64,000 nucleotides of DNA from Gammaproteobacteria bacterium 45_16_T64 (GCA_002162955.1 MABD01000016.1:1-64000); one strand, 5' to 3'. Counted from the first letter of the stretch, positions 44,869-54,763 are shown. Notes: generated from the sequence alone by a model not told the origin. A program made the numbers and translations.

Positions 44869-46704
44869 ATGAGCGATAAAGAAGCGCAAAAATCACTGTT
44901 AAAACAACTTATTGCCCGTGGTAAAGAGCAAGGCTTTTTGACCTACGCAGAAGTTAATGACCACCTGCCCGCAGACATCACCGATCCCGACCAGATCGAA
45001 GATATCGTTGGCATGATAAACGACATGGGCATTCCAGTTCACGAAACTGCCCCTGAAGCAGATGAACTGCTAATGAACGACGGTTCTGACGGCACCGACG
45101 AAGACGCAGCAGAAGAAGCTGCCGCCGCGTTAGCATCCGTAGAAACCGAACCAGGCAGAACTACTGACCCTGTCCGCATGTATATGCGTGAAATGGGTAC
45201 CGTAGAACTTCTCACCCGTGAAGGTGAGATTGTTATCGCCAAGCGGATTGAAGAAGGCGTACGCCAAGTATTGCACTCTCTCGCCTCATGGCCCGGCGCC
45301 GTTCAAAGCATTCTTAATGAATACAACAAAGTTGAGACCGAAGAGCGTCGATTAACCGATATCATTAACGGTTATGTCGATCCTAACGAAGACCACGCCG
45401 TCGTTATCCCACCACCCCACCAACCAAAGGTTGAAGGTGCCGATAAGAACGATGACGACGATGACGAAGACGAGCCAGACAACTCTCTGTGCCCAGAAGA
45501 AGCTAAAGAACGCTTTGGCGAACTTGCTGACCTTCTAGCAAAAGCAGACTCTGCCGTAGAGAAGCACGGCCGCGACTCTAAGCAAGCCGAAAAAGCATTC
45601 TTAGCACTAGGCGATATTTTTATCACCTTTAAGATTGTTCCGCGCCTGTTCGACACCATGGTTCACCAGGTACGAACAACTCTCGCGACAATCCGCAAGC
45701 ACGAACGCTTCATCATGAATAGCTGTATTCGTATTGCGAAAATGCCTCGCCCAGCCTTCCTTAAATCCTTTCCAGGAAATGAAGTGAAGCTTGAGTGGGT
45801 AGATGCAGAAATCAAGAAAGGTGCCGTTTACAACGAAGGTTTGATGGAGCTTCGCCCAGAGATTCTTCGCTCACAGCGCCGCCTAATGGCCATTGAAGAA
45901 GGAATTGAACTTACCATTCCTGAAATCAAAGAAATCAACCGCCGCATGTCGATTGGTGAAGCCAAAGCCCGCCGCGCCAAGAAAGAAATGGTTGAAGCTA
46001 ACTTGCGTTTGGTTATCTCCATCGCGAAGAAGTACACCAACCGCGGCTTGCAGTTCCTTGATTTGATCCAGGAAGGCAACATCGGTCTAATGAAAGCGGT
46101 AGACAAGTTTGAATACCGTCGTGGTTATAAGTTCTCTACTTATGCAACCTGGTGGATTCGTCAGGCTATCACCCGATCTATTGCGGATCAGGCGAGAACC
46201 ATTCGTATCCCAGTGCATATGATCGAAACCATCAACAAGCTAAACCGTGTTTCACGTCAAATGCTGCAAGAGATGGGTCGAGAGCCAACACCGGAAGAAC
46301 TCGGTATACGCTTAGAGATGCCAGAAGATAAGGTTCGCAAGGTACTGAAAATTGCCAAAGAGCCTATCTCGATGGAAACCCCTATCGGTGATGATGAAGA
46401 TTCACACCTAGGTGATTTTATCGAAGACACCAATATCCACTCTCCAATGGATACGGCTACCACCGAAGGTCTTCGAGAAGCCACCCGCGAAGTACTCTCC
46501 GGCCTCACCGCCAGAGAAGCAAAAGTACTGAGCATGCGTTTTGGTATCGACATGAACACTGACCACACCCTAGAGGAAGTGGGCAAGCAGTTCGACGTTA
46601 CCCGTGAACGTATTCGTCAGATTGAAGCAAAAGCACTACGCAAACTACGTCACCCAAGCCGCTCAGAGCACTTACGCAGCTTCTTGGACAACGACAAGCA
46701 TTAA
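44869..46704 (+). CDS. rpoD: RNA polymerase primary sigma factor sigma-70
   Basis: The housekeeping sigma factor, 611 residues. It has region 1.1 at the start, [16 protein letters not shown] (region 1.2), a long acidic non-conserved region ([13 protein letters not shown]), region 2 with [17 protein letters not shown], region 3, and region 4 ending [20 protein letters not shown]. Complete; the last gene of the cluster, followed by a strong terminator. Confidence 0.97.
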   Translation: MSDKEAQKSLLKQLIARGKEQGFLTYAEVNDHLPADITDPDQIEDIVGMINDMGIPVHETAPEADELLMNDGSDGTDEDAAEEAAAALASVETEPGRTTDPVRMYMREMGTVELLTREGEIVIAKRIEEGVRQVLHSLASWPGAVQSILNEYNKVETEERRLTDIINGYVDPNEDHAVVIPPPHQPKVEGADKNDDDDDEDEPDNSLCPEEAKERFGELADLLAKADSAVEKHGRDSKQAEKAFLALGDIFITFKIVPRLFDTMVHQVRTTLATIRKHERFIMNSCIRIAKMPRPAFLKSFPGNEVKLEWVDAEIKKGAVYNEGLMELRPEILRSQRRLMAIEEGIELTIPEIKEINRRMSIGEAKARRAKKEMVEANLRLVISIAKKYTNRGLQFLDLIQEGNIGLMKAVDKFEYRRGYKFSTYATWWIRQAITRSIADQARTIRIPVHMIETINKLNRVSRQMLQEMGREPTPEELGIRLEMPEDKVRKVLKIAKEPISMETPIGDDEDSHLGDFIEDTNIHSPMDTATTEGLREATREVLSGLTAREAKVLSMRFGIDMNTDHTLEEVGKQFDVTRERIRQIEAKALRKLRHPSRSEHLRSFLDNDKH

Positions 46705-46763
46705 TCTTAGCGATTTCAGCTTGTTAAGACGTATTAAAGCGTAAATTTTGCGATAAAAAAGTA

Positions 46764-46796
46764 GCGCCCATTATATTGGATCAGTATAATGGGCGC
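46764..46796 (+). terminator. rpoD terminator, overlapping a possible tRNA promoter
   Basis: GCGCCCATTATA / TATAATGGGCGC, 12-bp perfect arms with a 9-nt loop, 60 nt after the rpoD stop. The right arm holds a TATAAT (46785-46790) that is well placed as -10 for the tRNA starting at 46807. Confidence 0.8.
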
Positions 46797-46806
46797 CTTC
46801 TTATAT

Positions 46807-46883
46807 GGCCCCTTAGCTCAGTTGGTTAGAGCATCCGACTCATAATCGGCAGGTCCCCTGTTCGAGTCAGGGAGGGGCCACCA
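46807..46883 (+). tRNA. tRNA-Ile2 (anticodon CAU, lysidine type)
   Basis: A 77-nt gene with encoded CCA. The acceptor stem GGCCCCT / AGGGGCC, D-arm GCTC / GAGC, anticodon loop CTCATAA and T-arm CCCTG TTCGAGT CAGGG are all present. The acceptor stem and D-arm match E. coli ileX as I remember it rather than elongator or initiator tRNA-Met, so C34 is expected to become lysidine (TilS) and read AUA. Base pair 27-43 is a T/C mismatch. The tRNA marks the border between core genes and the accessory region. Confidence 0.93.
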
Positions 46884-46996
46884 TTTTTATCCGTCAAAAA
46901 CACCACCTAGAACAACCTCAAGCCTACGCAATACCCTTCCTTTTTGAGCAATGCCCGTACACTTATTTCATTTCGCCAAGCATCGTGACTTCAATG

Positions 46997-47293
46997 CTAG
47001 TCAGATAATTGCGTATCGATATCCATACTTTCATGCAAAATACGAACAACCGTAATACTATCGCGCTCTATTTTATATACAATTAAGTGACGCGCTTGAT
47101 GATGTATTCGAACTGGCGGTGAGAATTCCTGTCGCTCGTGACACATCAATGGCTGACCAGCAACTAATTGAAACGCCTCATCCATTCGATCGATGTAGTC
47201 ATCCGCTTGCTTCAAGCCCCACTCTTCCGCTGTATAAAACCAAATATCTTCCAGATCTTTTTCTGCCGCAGGTACAAGCTTATAGTTTTGCAT
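46997..47293 (-). CDS. parE: RelE/ParE-family toxin
   Basis: A 98-residue toxin of the RelE/ParE fold: AAEKDLEDIWFYTAEEWGLKQADDYIDR at the start, then HHQARHLIVYKIERDSITVVRILHESMD at the end. ParE-type members poison gyrase. Its start overlaps the antitoxin gene by 14 nt. First module past the tRNA. Confidence 0.9.
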   Translation of the reverse strand: MQNYKLVPAAEKDLEDIWFYTAEEWGLKQADDYIDRMDEAFQLVAGQPLMCHERQEFSPPVRIHHQARHLIVYKIERDSITVVRILHESMDIDTQLSD

Positions 47294-47531
47294 CTTTGGG
47301 TTGCTGTTTCACCCTTGCTTTGAAATCATCCTTATTCCAGGCCTTTGGCTCACCGCTCTCAATACCGGCCGTTATCGCTTGCTGCATCACCTGCAACTTT
47401 TGCGCTCGCAACTGATCCTTTCGGATCAAATCACGCACATAATCACTATTATTTGCATAGAGACCACTTTTTGTTTGAACCTCAACCCAATCACGCATTG
47501 GGTCGGGCAAAGAAATGTTCATAGTCGCCAT
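47280..47531 (-). CDS. parD: ParD-family antitoxin
   Basis: An 83-residue antitoxin: an N-terminal ribbon-helix-helix (MNISLPDPMRDWVEVQTKSGLYANNSDYVRDLI, read in parts) and a disordered C-terminus that should bind the toxin. ATG at 47531 has GGAG eight nt upstream; the frame is open 26 codons further but without a ribosome site. It should also repress its own promoter. Confidence 0.9.
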   Translation of the reverse strand: MATMNISLPDPMRDWVEVQTKSGLYANNSDYVRDLIRKDQLRAQKLQVMQQAITAGIESGEPKAWNKDDFKARVKQQPKDAKL

Positions 47532-47599
47532 AGCGTAAACTCCAGATTTAAATGCATACAACGCTTTTATGACATATTTTGGCAAAGATTGCCAACAAT

Positions 47600-47795
47600 C
47601 ACACCTCAAGCACCTTCAAAGGTGTAACGTTACTATTTTTCCAAACCAACAGGCCACTTGTCGTACCACCAATAGCAATAGCCTTACCGGAGCAATTAGA
47701 TATTTCAGCTGCACGCAACCCATCTGCGCGCCCGTTGACTAAAAAGAGCTTTATCGTTGTGAGTATATTAGCAATTAGGCCAGGTAGTAGTCGCC
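47600..47795 (-). pseudogene. Remnant resembling the N-terminus of a GIY-YIG nuclease gene
   Basis: Between hsdR and parD the minus strand reads TTIKLFLVNGRADGLRAAEI then SNCSGKAIAIGG. From memory this fits the opening of GIY-YIG nuclease proteins that often neighbour restriction systems (IRLFLVDG...LRTAEI.NW.GK). After about 35 codons the likeness ends and the frame stops near 47604. No start codon is in place. It would be a gene broken at both ends at the border of two modules. Confidence 0.45.
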
Positions 47796-47806
47796 GACTC
47801 CTGGCA

Positions 47807-50800
47807 TTACTGACCAGACCCCTTTAACAATTCCAGCACCACCCGAGCAAAGCTCTCCGCTTTACTTGGGTCCGACAACAACTGCATCATTTGATTTTGG
47901 TGGGCATCACTACTATCCAACACGGCATCATCAATCGCCTTGGAAAAGCCACCTAAAAGCGCTTGCTCGGTACTATTATTGGCAATTTGATGCATAACCA
48001 GCTCGTTTTCACTGATTTTATCGCGAATCGTATAGGCATAATTCACCAGATCTTTTTCAGTCAGCTCATCTGTGATAAAAACCTCATTAAGCCGACTGAT
48101 AATTTGCGACAGAAACTCTTCTTTCTTATCTTTCGGTTTTGCACCACCCACACCATCACCGGGCGCTAGATATTCCGCTGCATCCTCTTTTAATATGAGG
48201 TTTTGCTGCCGTATTTTCGACAAACGGTAATGACTTAACTCGACATTACTAAGATCCACCTCGTCTTCTTCAATAGCTGCCTCACGTAGCATTGGTCGGA
48301 GATTTCGGGCATAAAGACATAGCCTTTCCAGATCCTTATCGTCGTAATCAACGATTTGCGACATAAAGTCATAAAAGCGCACAAAAGAACCCAAGTCTTT
48401 TTTGAAAATCTCTAACGCGTCTTTCTCTTGTTTGCATTCTTTAAAGCTGTTTTCAGCGTTCGCGATCAATACCGCATCATCAAACCTTTTTTGGCGTTCA
48501 AACATGTCTTTCGCTTGTTTATACGCCTCAATTGCGTGTTTATACTTATGAGTCCAACGCTCAACGGCTGGTTTACAAATATTCGCGATGGCCGCATGGC
48601 TTTTACTTGGAATGTCATAAGCCTCACAAAATTGCTTAACCTCCTGCCAATAAAAGATACCCGCCGCTTTTAACTTGTCCGAAAGATCAAAAATCACATC
48701 AGGGTCAGACACGTCATCTAACTGCACTGTTTGATAATACGGTTGAAACGCCCCCAAAATATCGTCAGGCTCATTAAAGAAATCCAGTACATAGGTACCC
48801 GCCTCAGCCTTACCCGGGAATGTACGGTTTAAACGTGACAGCGTCTGCACGCACTCAACTCCGCCCAGCTTCTTATCGACATACATGGCACAGAGTTTGG
48901 GTTGATCAAAGCCCGTCTGAAACTTATTAGCAACAAGCATCACCTGGTAGTCATCACTATCAAAGGCTTTTCGCAGATCACGGCCTTTAAGACCAGGGTT
49001 CATACCAGACTCAGTAAACTTCTCGCCAATAATGCCTTCAACATTCGGGTCTTTATCACTGAACTCAACTTCACCCGAAAACGCCACCATGGCAACCACC
49101 TTCTGATAACCTTTTTCGGTGATATAGCGATCAAAAGCCAACTTATAACGCACAGCTTCCTTACGTGAGCTGGTGACCACCATAGCCTTAGCCTGACCAC
49201 CCAATAGACCCATCACATTATTTTTAAAGTGCTCCACAATCACCTGCACTTTTTGGCTGATGTTGTAGTCATGCAGGCGCACCCATTGGTTAAGCTTCAC
49301 CTTAGCCTTTTTACTCTCTACCTCCTCATCACTACCAGAAATTTTCATGGCCAGGTTATAAGCCACTTTGTAATTGGTGTAATTTTTTAAGACATCCAGA
49401 ATAAAGCCTTCTTCAATGGCCTGACGCATGCTGTACACATGGTAGGCTTCGGGCTTATTGGTTTTAGAGGGTACTTCATCGGGTTTGGGTAAACGGCCAA
49501 ACAACTCCAGAGTTTTGGTTTTTGGTGTTGCGGTGAAGGCCAGATAACTCAGATTGGTTAATCCTGGGCGTGAAGCAACGGTTGCTTCAATAGCATCTCC
49601 CGAGTCAATCTCTTCATCACCCTCTTTTGTGTCGATCATCAACACTTCTTTTAGCTGTCGTGCGGTACTGCCGGTTTGTGAGCTGTGGGCTTCATCGGCA
49701 ATTACCACATAGTTACGCTGTTTAAGGCTCGCGCTGTTTTCGATGGCTTTTAATACATAAGGAAAGGTTTGAATCGTCACGATAATAATCGGCTGTGAGC
49801 TTTCCAGCGCCGCCGCGAGCTTTTCTGATTTAGAGCCGTCACCTTCGTTACGATTAATACGCCCTACCACACCTTCTACCGAGGTGAACTGGGAGATGGT
49901 TTCTTGTAACTGATCATCCAGTACCGTTCTATCCGTAACCACGATCACCGAATCAAACAGCTTGTTACCTTCTTCCGTATGAATGGCCGATAACTGATGA
50001 GCCGACCAAGCAATAGAATTCGATTTACCGGAACCAGCACTGTGTTGAATCAGGTATTTATGGCCTGGGCCTTCAGTACGGGCGGCATTCACTAACTGGC
50101 TAACCACATCCCATTGATGATAACGGGGGAAGATTAACGTTTCTTTTTTTGATTTACGCCCTTCCCAGTCTTCTTTCTCTTCGATTTGTAAATGCACAAA
50201 ACGGGCAAGAATATTCAGTAGGTTATCGGGCAGTAGTACCTCATTCCATAAATAATCCGTCGCATACTGGTTCACATCCGCTGGCACATCGTTACCAGCA
50301 CCACCGTCTTTGGTTCCTTTGTTAAAGGGTAAAAAGTACGTCTTATCCCCTTCAAGCCGAGTAGCCATATGCACTTCATATTGGCTAACGGCAAAATGCA
50401 CCAACGCCCCGCGTTTAAACGTTAGCAAGGGCTCAGGCTTTTTAGTGGCAGGATCTATCGCAAAACGGGTAGTTTTGTATTGCTTAATGGCGTTTTCTAC
50501 CGCCTGTTTAAACTCTGACTTTAGCTCTAAGGTGGCTACCGGTAAGCCATTCACAAACAACACCAAGTCAATACGCCATTTTTTAGCGCGTGTACCGGTC
50601 TCCGCCTCATGCTCGTCAGTAGCACTCTTATCGTCACACCAAGGTGAATACACCAACTCCGGCACCACCCGCAGACGGTTCTCTTTGTAACGCGCTAGCG
50701 TATCCGGATTTAAATCATGCTCGGGTTTAAACTGGCATAAACTAAAGCGAGTACCACGATCACGTAGTTCGTGACGTAACACCCCCAAGGTGCCATAGGT

Positions 50801-51067
50801 ACGCATTTCTTTATTGGCGGCGTTAGGATCGGCTTTATTCAGCTGAGAGGCAACACGTTCTAAGAATTTACCGTCTGGGTCATTCGGATACAGCGCTTTG
50901 AACTTTTTCCACTGATCCTTCTGGGTGTCTTTAACAAAACCCAACACATCCTCTGAATACAACGCCAGTTCACGGTTGTAACCACTGGGTTTGCCTAGTA
51001 ACCAACCGTTATCCACCAACTGCTGGATCATTTCATTTTGAAATGCGAATTCACTCGCGCTTGCCAT
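47807..51067 (-). CDS. hsdR: Type I restriction enzyme R subunit
   Basis: The motor and nuclease subunit of a type I restriction-modification complex, 1086 residues. The N-terminal PD-ExK nuclease has RIDLVLFVNGLPVATLELKSE (read as D...ELK). The SF2 translocase has Walker A SAGSGKS near residue 350, VIADEAHSSQ and motif VI-type FQTGFDQP. The C-terminal helical domain should contact HsdM. AAGGAAG lies before the ATG. All motifs are intact, which contrasts with the truncated hsdM of the same operon. Confidence 0.94.
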   Translation of the reverse strand: MASASEFAFQNEMIQQLVDNGWLLGKPSGYNRELALYSEDVLGFVKDTQKDQWKKFKALYPNDPDGKFLERVASQLNKADPNAANKEMRTYGTLGVLRHELRDRGTRFSLCQFKPEHDLNPDTLARYKENRLRVVPELVYSPWCDDKSATDEHEAETGTRAKKWRIDLVLFVNGLPVATLELKSEFKQAVENAIKQYKTTRFAIDPATKKPEPLLTFKRGALVHFAVSQYEVHMATRLEGDKTYFLPFNKGTKDGGAGNDVPADVNQYATDYLWNEVLLPDNLLNILARFVHLQIEEKEDWEGRKSKKETLIFPRYHQWDVVSQLVNAARTEGPGHKYLIQHSAGSGKSNSIAWSAHQLSAIHTEEGNKLFDSVIVVTDRTVLDDQLQETISQFTSVEGVVGRINRNEGDGSKSEKLAAALESSQPIIIVTIQTFPYVLKAIENSASLKQRNYVVIADEAHSSQTGSTARQLKEVLMIDTKEGDEEIDSGDAIEATVASRPGLTNLSYLAFTATPKTKTLELFGRLPKPDEVPSKTNKPEAYHVYSMRQAIEEGFILDVLKNYTNYKVAYNLAMKISGSDEEVESKKAKVKLNQWVRLHDYNISQKVQVIVEHFKNNVMGLLGGQAKAMVVTSSRKEAVRYKLAFDRYITEKGYQKVVAMVAFSGEVEFSDKDPNVEGIIGEKFTESGMNPGLKGRDLRKAFDSDDYQVMLVANKFQTGFDQPKLCAMYVDKKLGGVECVQTLSRLNRTFPGKAEAGTYVLDFFNEPDDILGAFQPYYQTVQLDDVSDPDVIFDLSDKLKAAGIFYWQEVKQFCEAYDIPSKSHAAIANICKPAVERWTHKYKHAIEAYKQAKDMFERQKRFDDAVLIANAENSFKECKQEKDALEIFKKDLGSFVRFYDFMSQIVDYDDKDLERLCLYARNLRPMLREAAIEEDEVDLSNVELSHYRLSKIRQQNLILKEDAAEYLAPGDGVGGAKPKDKKEEFLSQIISRLNEVFITDELTEKDLVNYAYTIRDKISENELVMHQIANNSTEQALLGGFSKAIDDAVLDSSDAHQNQMMQLLSDPSKAESFARVVLELLKGSGQ

Positions 51068-51138
51068 ACCCGTACTTCCTTTTATTCTATCGGAGCCAAC
51101 GCTTTAACCAGCGCTTAAATTTCTTTACTAATACTAAC

Positions 51139-52104
51139 CTAACTAACCTCGTAGCTTTGACAAATCAAAGGTTTCGCTTTTTCTAAATCTTCAGCACTAC
51201 GAATATTCACCTCAATATCACCGGTACCCCAGTGTCCGACGCCCGTCATATCACGACAAAGGTCATCGTTAACTGCAACCTCCCTTGGTAATTTCAAATA
51301 CACCTGTAATTTAGGGTCTTTTTTACCGCTCATAATTACAATCGACACAAAGTTTTTAATGCGCTTAAAGGCGGTATACAGCTTTAGATCTTTACGCTGC
51401 ACCTCATCCCCCAGCTGATCGGTAAAGCCGCATAACTCCTCGAATAAGGCGGCTAGATTAGGCGGTGCACCCGCAAGCCGCTCTGCCTGTGTTTTGTCTG
51501 TGCCGTTTTTCTTGCCACTTGTTAAATTTTTTACAGACGATTCTGGTAAATTGACCGCCGCCTGTTGTGTTAAGGCCTGTGCCTTTGTCTGATGGGTTGC
51601 ACTTTGCGCGTTCACCAGCTCTAGCAACAATAGGTCATTACCAAAATAACGGTAACGCATCAGCTCGATATTACGGTTAATCTGTTGTACGGCGTGTTCA
51701 TCATATTTATTGAAATCCGCCGCAATGCAGATCAAGCGAGTTCCCGACCACTCAATGGTTTCAGCAACATCATTACCGAGATGTTTCATTACCAGCAACT
51801 GAAACTCTGCCTGATGATCTAACAACCAATCTAAATAGAACAAACCCTGATTGATCACATTTTGATTTTTAGAACGTTTGTATTCGATGATTACCGGGCA
51901 GCCATTTTCATCCAAACCTAACGAGTCGATACGCCCCTTATGGGTTTTACCGGTATCGTATTCTGAAGCAAGGAACTGAACCCCCAGAAACGTTTGCATA
52001 TTAGACTCGATCTGCTTTTGCAGATTACTTTCTAACGTAGCAATACTACCGGCCAGTTCAGTAAAAACCTCACCAGATTGAGAGAACAGCTTGATATCAC
52101 TCAC
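51139..52104 (-). CDS. DUF5655 protein with PD-ExK-like nuclease N-terminus
   Basis: A 321-residue protein. The N-terminal half carries GRIDSLGLDENGCPVIIEYKR, a PD-(D/E)xK-type core (D then E-x-K), and FNKYDEHAV. The C-terminal half has the DUF5655 pattern (KLYTAFKRIKNFVSIVI, GTGDIEVNIRSAEDLE). Such proteins recur in type I restriction operons; the role is unknown. Start is GTG at 52104. It sits between rhuM-fic and hsdR with gaps of about 70 nt on each side. Confidence 0.72.
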   Translation of the reverse strand: MSDIKLFSQSGEVFTELAGSIATLESNLQKQIESNMQTFLGVQFLASEYDTGKTHKGRIDSLGLDENGCPVIIEYKRSKNQNVINQGLFYLDWLLDHQAEFQLLVMKHLGNDVAETIEWSGTRLICIAADFNKYDEHAVQQINRNIELMRYRYFGNDLLLLELVNAQSATHQTKAQALTQQAAVNLPESSVKNLTSGKKNGTDKTQAERLAGAPPNLAALFEELCGFTDQLGDEVQRKDLKLYTAFKRIKNFVSIVIMSGKKDPKLQVYLKLPREVAVNDDLCRDMTGVGHWGTGDIEVNIRSAEDLEKAKPLICQSYEVS

Positions 52105-52176
52105 ATTATCGACCCTATATTAATCAAGAGGTATGTTTGTCTTTCCTATACTTCTATTACTTCAATCTCGTATCCC

Positions 52177-53157
52177 TTATCGAACCAAATTCATAATTAA
52201 ATGAATCATTAACTCTTTTTGTGCCGGGTCACTTTGCGCCACCAATAACGCAATCGCTGCCAAGGCATTATCATTGATTTTTAATTCCCCCGACTTCTTT
52301 CGGTGATGCTCATTGCGCTGTAAAAACCAGATAAACATAAACGCGCCAATGCGTTTATTGCCATCGCTGAAGGGGTGGTTTTTGATGATGAAATACAGCA
52401 GATGTGCGGACTGTGCTTCGATGCTGGGGTACAGATACTCATCACCGAAGCTCTGCACCACTGAACCTAGTACACCGGCAAAGCTATCGTCTTTTTCATT
52501 GCCCACCAGTTCGGTTGCTTCACCTTTGGCTATTAGATTCTTTACCAACAAGGCGATAGCAGCGCGAGCTTCGTCATAGTTGATTTGGTAACGGATATCC
52601 TCATCGAAATCAGCGGTGGGCAGTCGCTCACTATCAAACTGGTTGAGCAGAACAAAGGTATTGGTGTAATCTGCGATGATTTTTACCAAGCCTTGCGCTT
52701 CTGGCAAGCTAGCCTGATCTATCACATTTTGCTGAAACAGACTGAGGGTTTGCTCCAACTGGTTCAGCTGGTCTTTGTGTTGCTGCAGTCGTTTTTCATT
52801 CAGCGTATACCCTTGCACCAGATGCTCTTTTAGGCGTGCAGTAGCCCACTGACGAAACTGAGTGCCCTTTTGGGAGTTCACACGATAACCGACTGAAATT
52901 ATGGCATCCAAGTTATAATATTCAACCTGATAGATTTTGCCATCTGAGGCAGTTGTTGCATTTTTTGCAACAACTGCCTCTTTGTCTAACTCATTGTCTT
53001 TAAAGACATTTCTCAAGTGACGGGAGACTACCGATTTATCTCGACCAAACAAGTCTGCTATCTGAAGCAAGCTTAACCACAAGGTTTCCTGAGCGGCATC
53101 CAGCTGCACTTCAATGACATTATTTTCCCCTTCGTAAATCAGTATTTCATTCTTCAT
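52177..53157 (-). CDS. RhuM-family / Fic-domain fusion protein
   Basis: A 326-residue protein. The N-terminal RhuM-like part has FGRDKSVVSRHLRNVFKDNEL and YNLDAIISVGYRVNS. A coiled-coil-like middle (about 118-145) leads to a Fic/Doc domain with the active-site loop HPFSDGNKR at 261-269. Fic proteins transfer AMP or phosphate to target proteins. ATG at 53157 follows AAGGAAAG and overlaps the stop of the 62-aa ORF by ATGA. Its place inside a restriction operon suggests a defence or toxin role, as inference. Confidence 0.85.
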   Translation of the reverse strand: MKNEILIYEGENNVIEVQLDAAQETLWLSLLQIADLFGRDKSVVSRHLRNVFKDNELDKEAVVAKNATTASDGKIYQVEYYNLDAIISVGYRVNSQKGTQFRQWATARLKEHLVQGYTLNEKRLQQHKDQLNQLEQTLSLFQQNVIDQASLPEAQGLVKIIADYTNTFVLLNQFDSERLPTADFDEDIRYQINYDEARAAIALLVKNLIAKGEATELVGNEKDDSFAGVLGSVVQSFGDEYLYPSIEAQSAHLLYFIIKNHPFSDGNKRIGAFMFIWFLQRNEHHRKKSGELKINDNALAAIALLVAQSDPAQKELMIHLIMNLVR

Positions 53158-53342
53158 AGCACTTTCCTTGTAACTAATTGAATATCCATTATTCCAGCAT
53201 ATTCCAGAATAGAACCTATTGATTTGATACCAACGGATAAGCAATGCTTAGCAGTTGAATTTTGAGCAGCCACAGCATGTTTATAGGCTGATTTAATAGG
53301 CTCGAAGCTAGCACAGTGCTCTTGATAAAGCGCCGCACTCAT
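53154..53342 (-). CDS. 62-residue ORF coupled to hsdS and rhuM-fic
   Basis: A short ORF whose ATG overlaps the hsdS stop (ATGA) and whose stop overlaps the rhuM-fic ATG (ATGA). Both couplings argue that it is translated. The sequence (SAALYQEHCASFEPIKSA, AAQNSTAKHCLSVGIKS) has no motif that I know; two cysteines are present. It could also just be a spacer that carries ribosomes from hsdS to rhuM-fic. Confidence 0.5.
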   Translation of the reverse strand: MSAALYQEHCASFEPIKSAYKHAVAAQNSTAKHCLSVGIKSIGSILEYAGIMDIQLVTRKVL

Positions 53343-54763
53343 GCGACGACTTCTTTGTTGTTGATGTTTGGCGATTCTGAGGGCTGCCCGCCTTCTGGAT
53401 TAAAGTGTCTTACGTCGATTTTACCGGTGACAGCTGCAGAGATTAGGGCTGTGCGGCGCTCTTGTAATAAATCGATCTGCCTTTGCGCTGACAATTCTAG
53501 CAATTCAAATTTGTCTTTCATTTCGTCCAAAAATACGGAAATATCAACTTGCTCACCATAAGGCGGGTAAGCAAATTTATATTGGCGAAACGTTTCTGCC
53601 GGTAAATGAGCGATCGTTGCTTTAGCTACTCCACCACTGAACCGTTCTTGATGCACGGCATCAAACATCACATAAAACATAAAGCGGGAATTATCACGAG
53701 AGTAATTATATGGTCTAAGACGGTGTAACGCTTTTTGATAAAAACACTTATCATCATTCTCCCAGATAGCACTTCGCCCAATTTCTCCGCCTTCACAGAC
53801 TATCAAGTCTCCTGCTTCAACGGAGTAGCGCCGATGTTCTTCAGGCCGGAAGTCCATCTTCGGAAGATCTTCTGTGTTAATCCTATCCCATTGAACATCG
53901 GTATTTCGTAAATATGCACCGAGGTAATCACCTGTAATTTTCTTATCATCTAGCATCTTACCCAAAAGAACTTCGTAACGATAAGAGAGCTTTACAACAT
54001 CCCAATGCTCTGGCACTTCACCTAACCATTCAACACCTGAGTCGCGCATGGGGGCGTTGGGGTTGAGGCCTTTCGTGACGGCATGGCTGATCACAGCTTG
54101 GCGTTTTTCTTTTAGCAGTTTGATCAGCTGTTGTTGTTTTTCGATCAGGGTGTCGATTTTAGCGGTTTCGTGGTCGAGGAAGTTGGCAATTTTTTCTTGT
54201 TCGGCTTCTACCGGAAAGCCAAACTTTTCAGCTAAATAGGCCGATGAATCTAAGTTCTGGATCCCTGTGTTTTGCTTAATCGAACAATAGTTAATATTCT
54301 CACTATAAAACCTACTAAAAACATAGTTTAAAAATCTGCTATTAAACCCTGATTTTGGTGTCATCTTCGCAACAAAATTAGATGTCACAGCTTCAAATTC
54401 TTTATCGAACAAGACAACCTGCCCAACCAACGTCTTCTCTCCACCCCCAGATTTCTCGAGCAATAAATCACCACGCTTTAACTTGCGTGTTAGTTTTTCT
54501 TTCTCTTCGATCTTGCGGTAAGTATACCCAGCTTCTTGCAGTGAGAGCTTAGGCCGATCAAAATCAGCGACACGAAGAACCACTGTGTTATTTCCATCTT
54601 TTTCCGGTTCAGTCCCCCAAATGCCATTTACACACCCATCAATTGTTCGTTTTAGTTGCATAACCTCCCAGTGACCAGGGATTTTACCAAGCCCACTGAT
54701 GCCAGAATCTTTATACTCAGAGTAAGCCTCATATTTTCCGCTCAAAACCATTCCCTCTGCCAT
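53339..54763 (-). CDS. hsdS: Type I restriction enzyme S (specificity) subunit
   Basis: A 474-residue DNA-recognition subunit with two target recognition domains (about 25-190 and 240-410). Each starts with a G-x-I/V-P-x-H-W block (LGKIPGHWEVMQL, LGEVPEHWDVVKL) and is followed by a conserved helix (EKIANFLDHETAKIDTLIEKQQQLI; ISVFLDEMKDKFELLELSAQRQ) that spaces the halves. The two half-sites define a bipartite target. Complete. Its ATG overlaps the stop of the small hsdM-tail ORF as TAATG. Confidence 0.92.
   Translation of the reverse strand: MAEGMVLSGKYEAYSEYKDSGISGLGKIPGHWEVMQLKRTIDGCVNGIWGTEPEKDGNNTVVLRVADFDRPKLSLQEAGYTYRKIEEKEKLTRKLKRGDLLLEKSGGGEKTLVGQVVLFDKEFEAVTSNFVAKMTPKSGFNSRFLNYVFSRFYSENINYCSIKQNTGIQNLDSSAYLAEKFGFPVEAEQEKIANFLDHETAKIDTLIEKQQQLIKLLKEKRQAVISHAVTKGLNPNAPMRDSGVEWLGEVPEHWDVVKLSYRYEVLLGKMLDDKKITGDYLGAYLRNTDVQWDRINTEDLPKMDFRPEEHRRYSVEAGDLIVCEGGEIGRSAIWENDDKCFYQKALHRLRPYNYSRDNSRFMFYVMFDAVHQERFSGGVAKATIAHLPAETFRQYKFAYPPYGEQVDISVFLDEMKDKFELLELSAQRQIDLLQERRTALISAAVTGKIDVRHFNPEGGQPSESPNINNKEVVA

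Noticed and set aside
46807-46883. tRNA-Met with CAU anticodon
   Set aside because: The acceptor stem and D-arm are of the ileX type, not of elongator or initiator tRNA-Met.
47579-47827. 82-aa plus-strand ORF between parD and hsdR
   Set aside because: The opposite strand reads as a GIY-YIG-like fragment, and this ORF has no ribosome site or motif.
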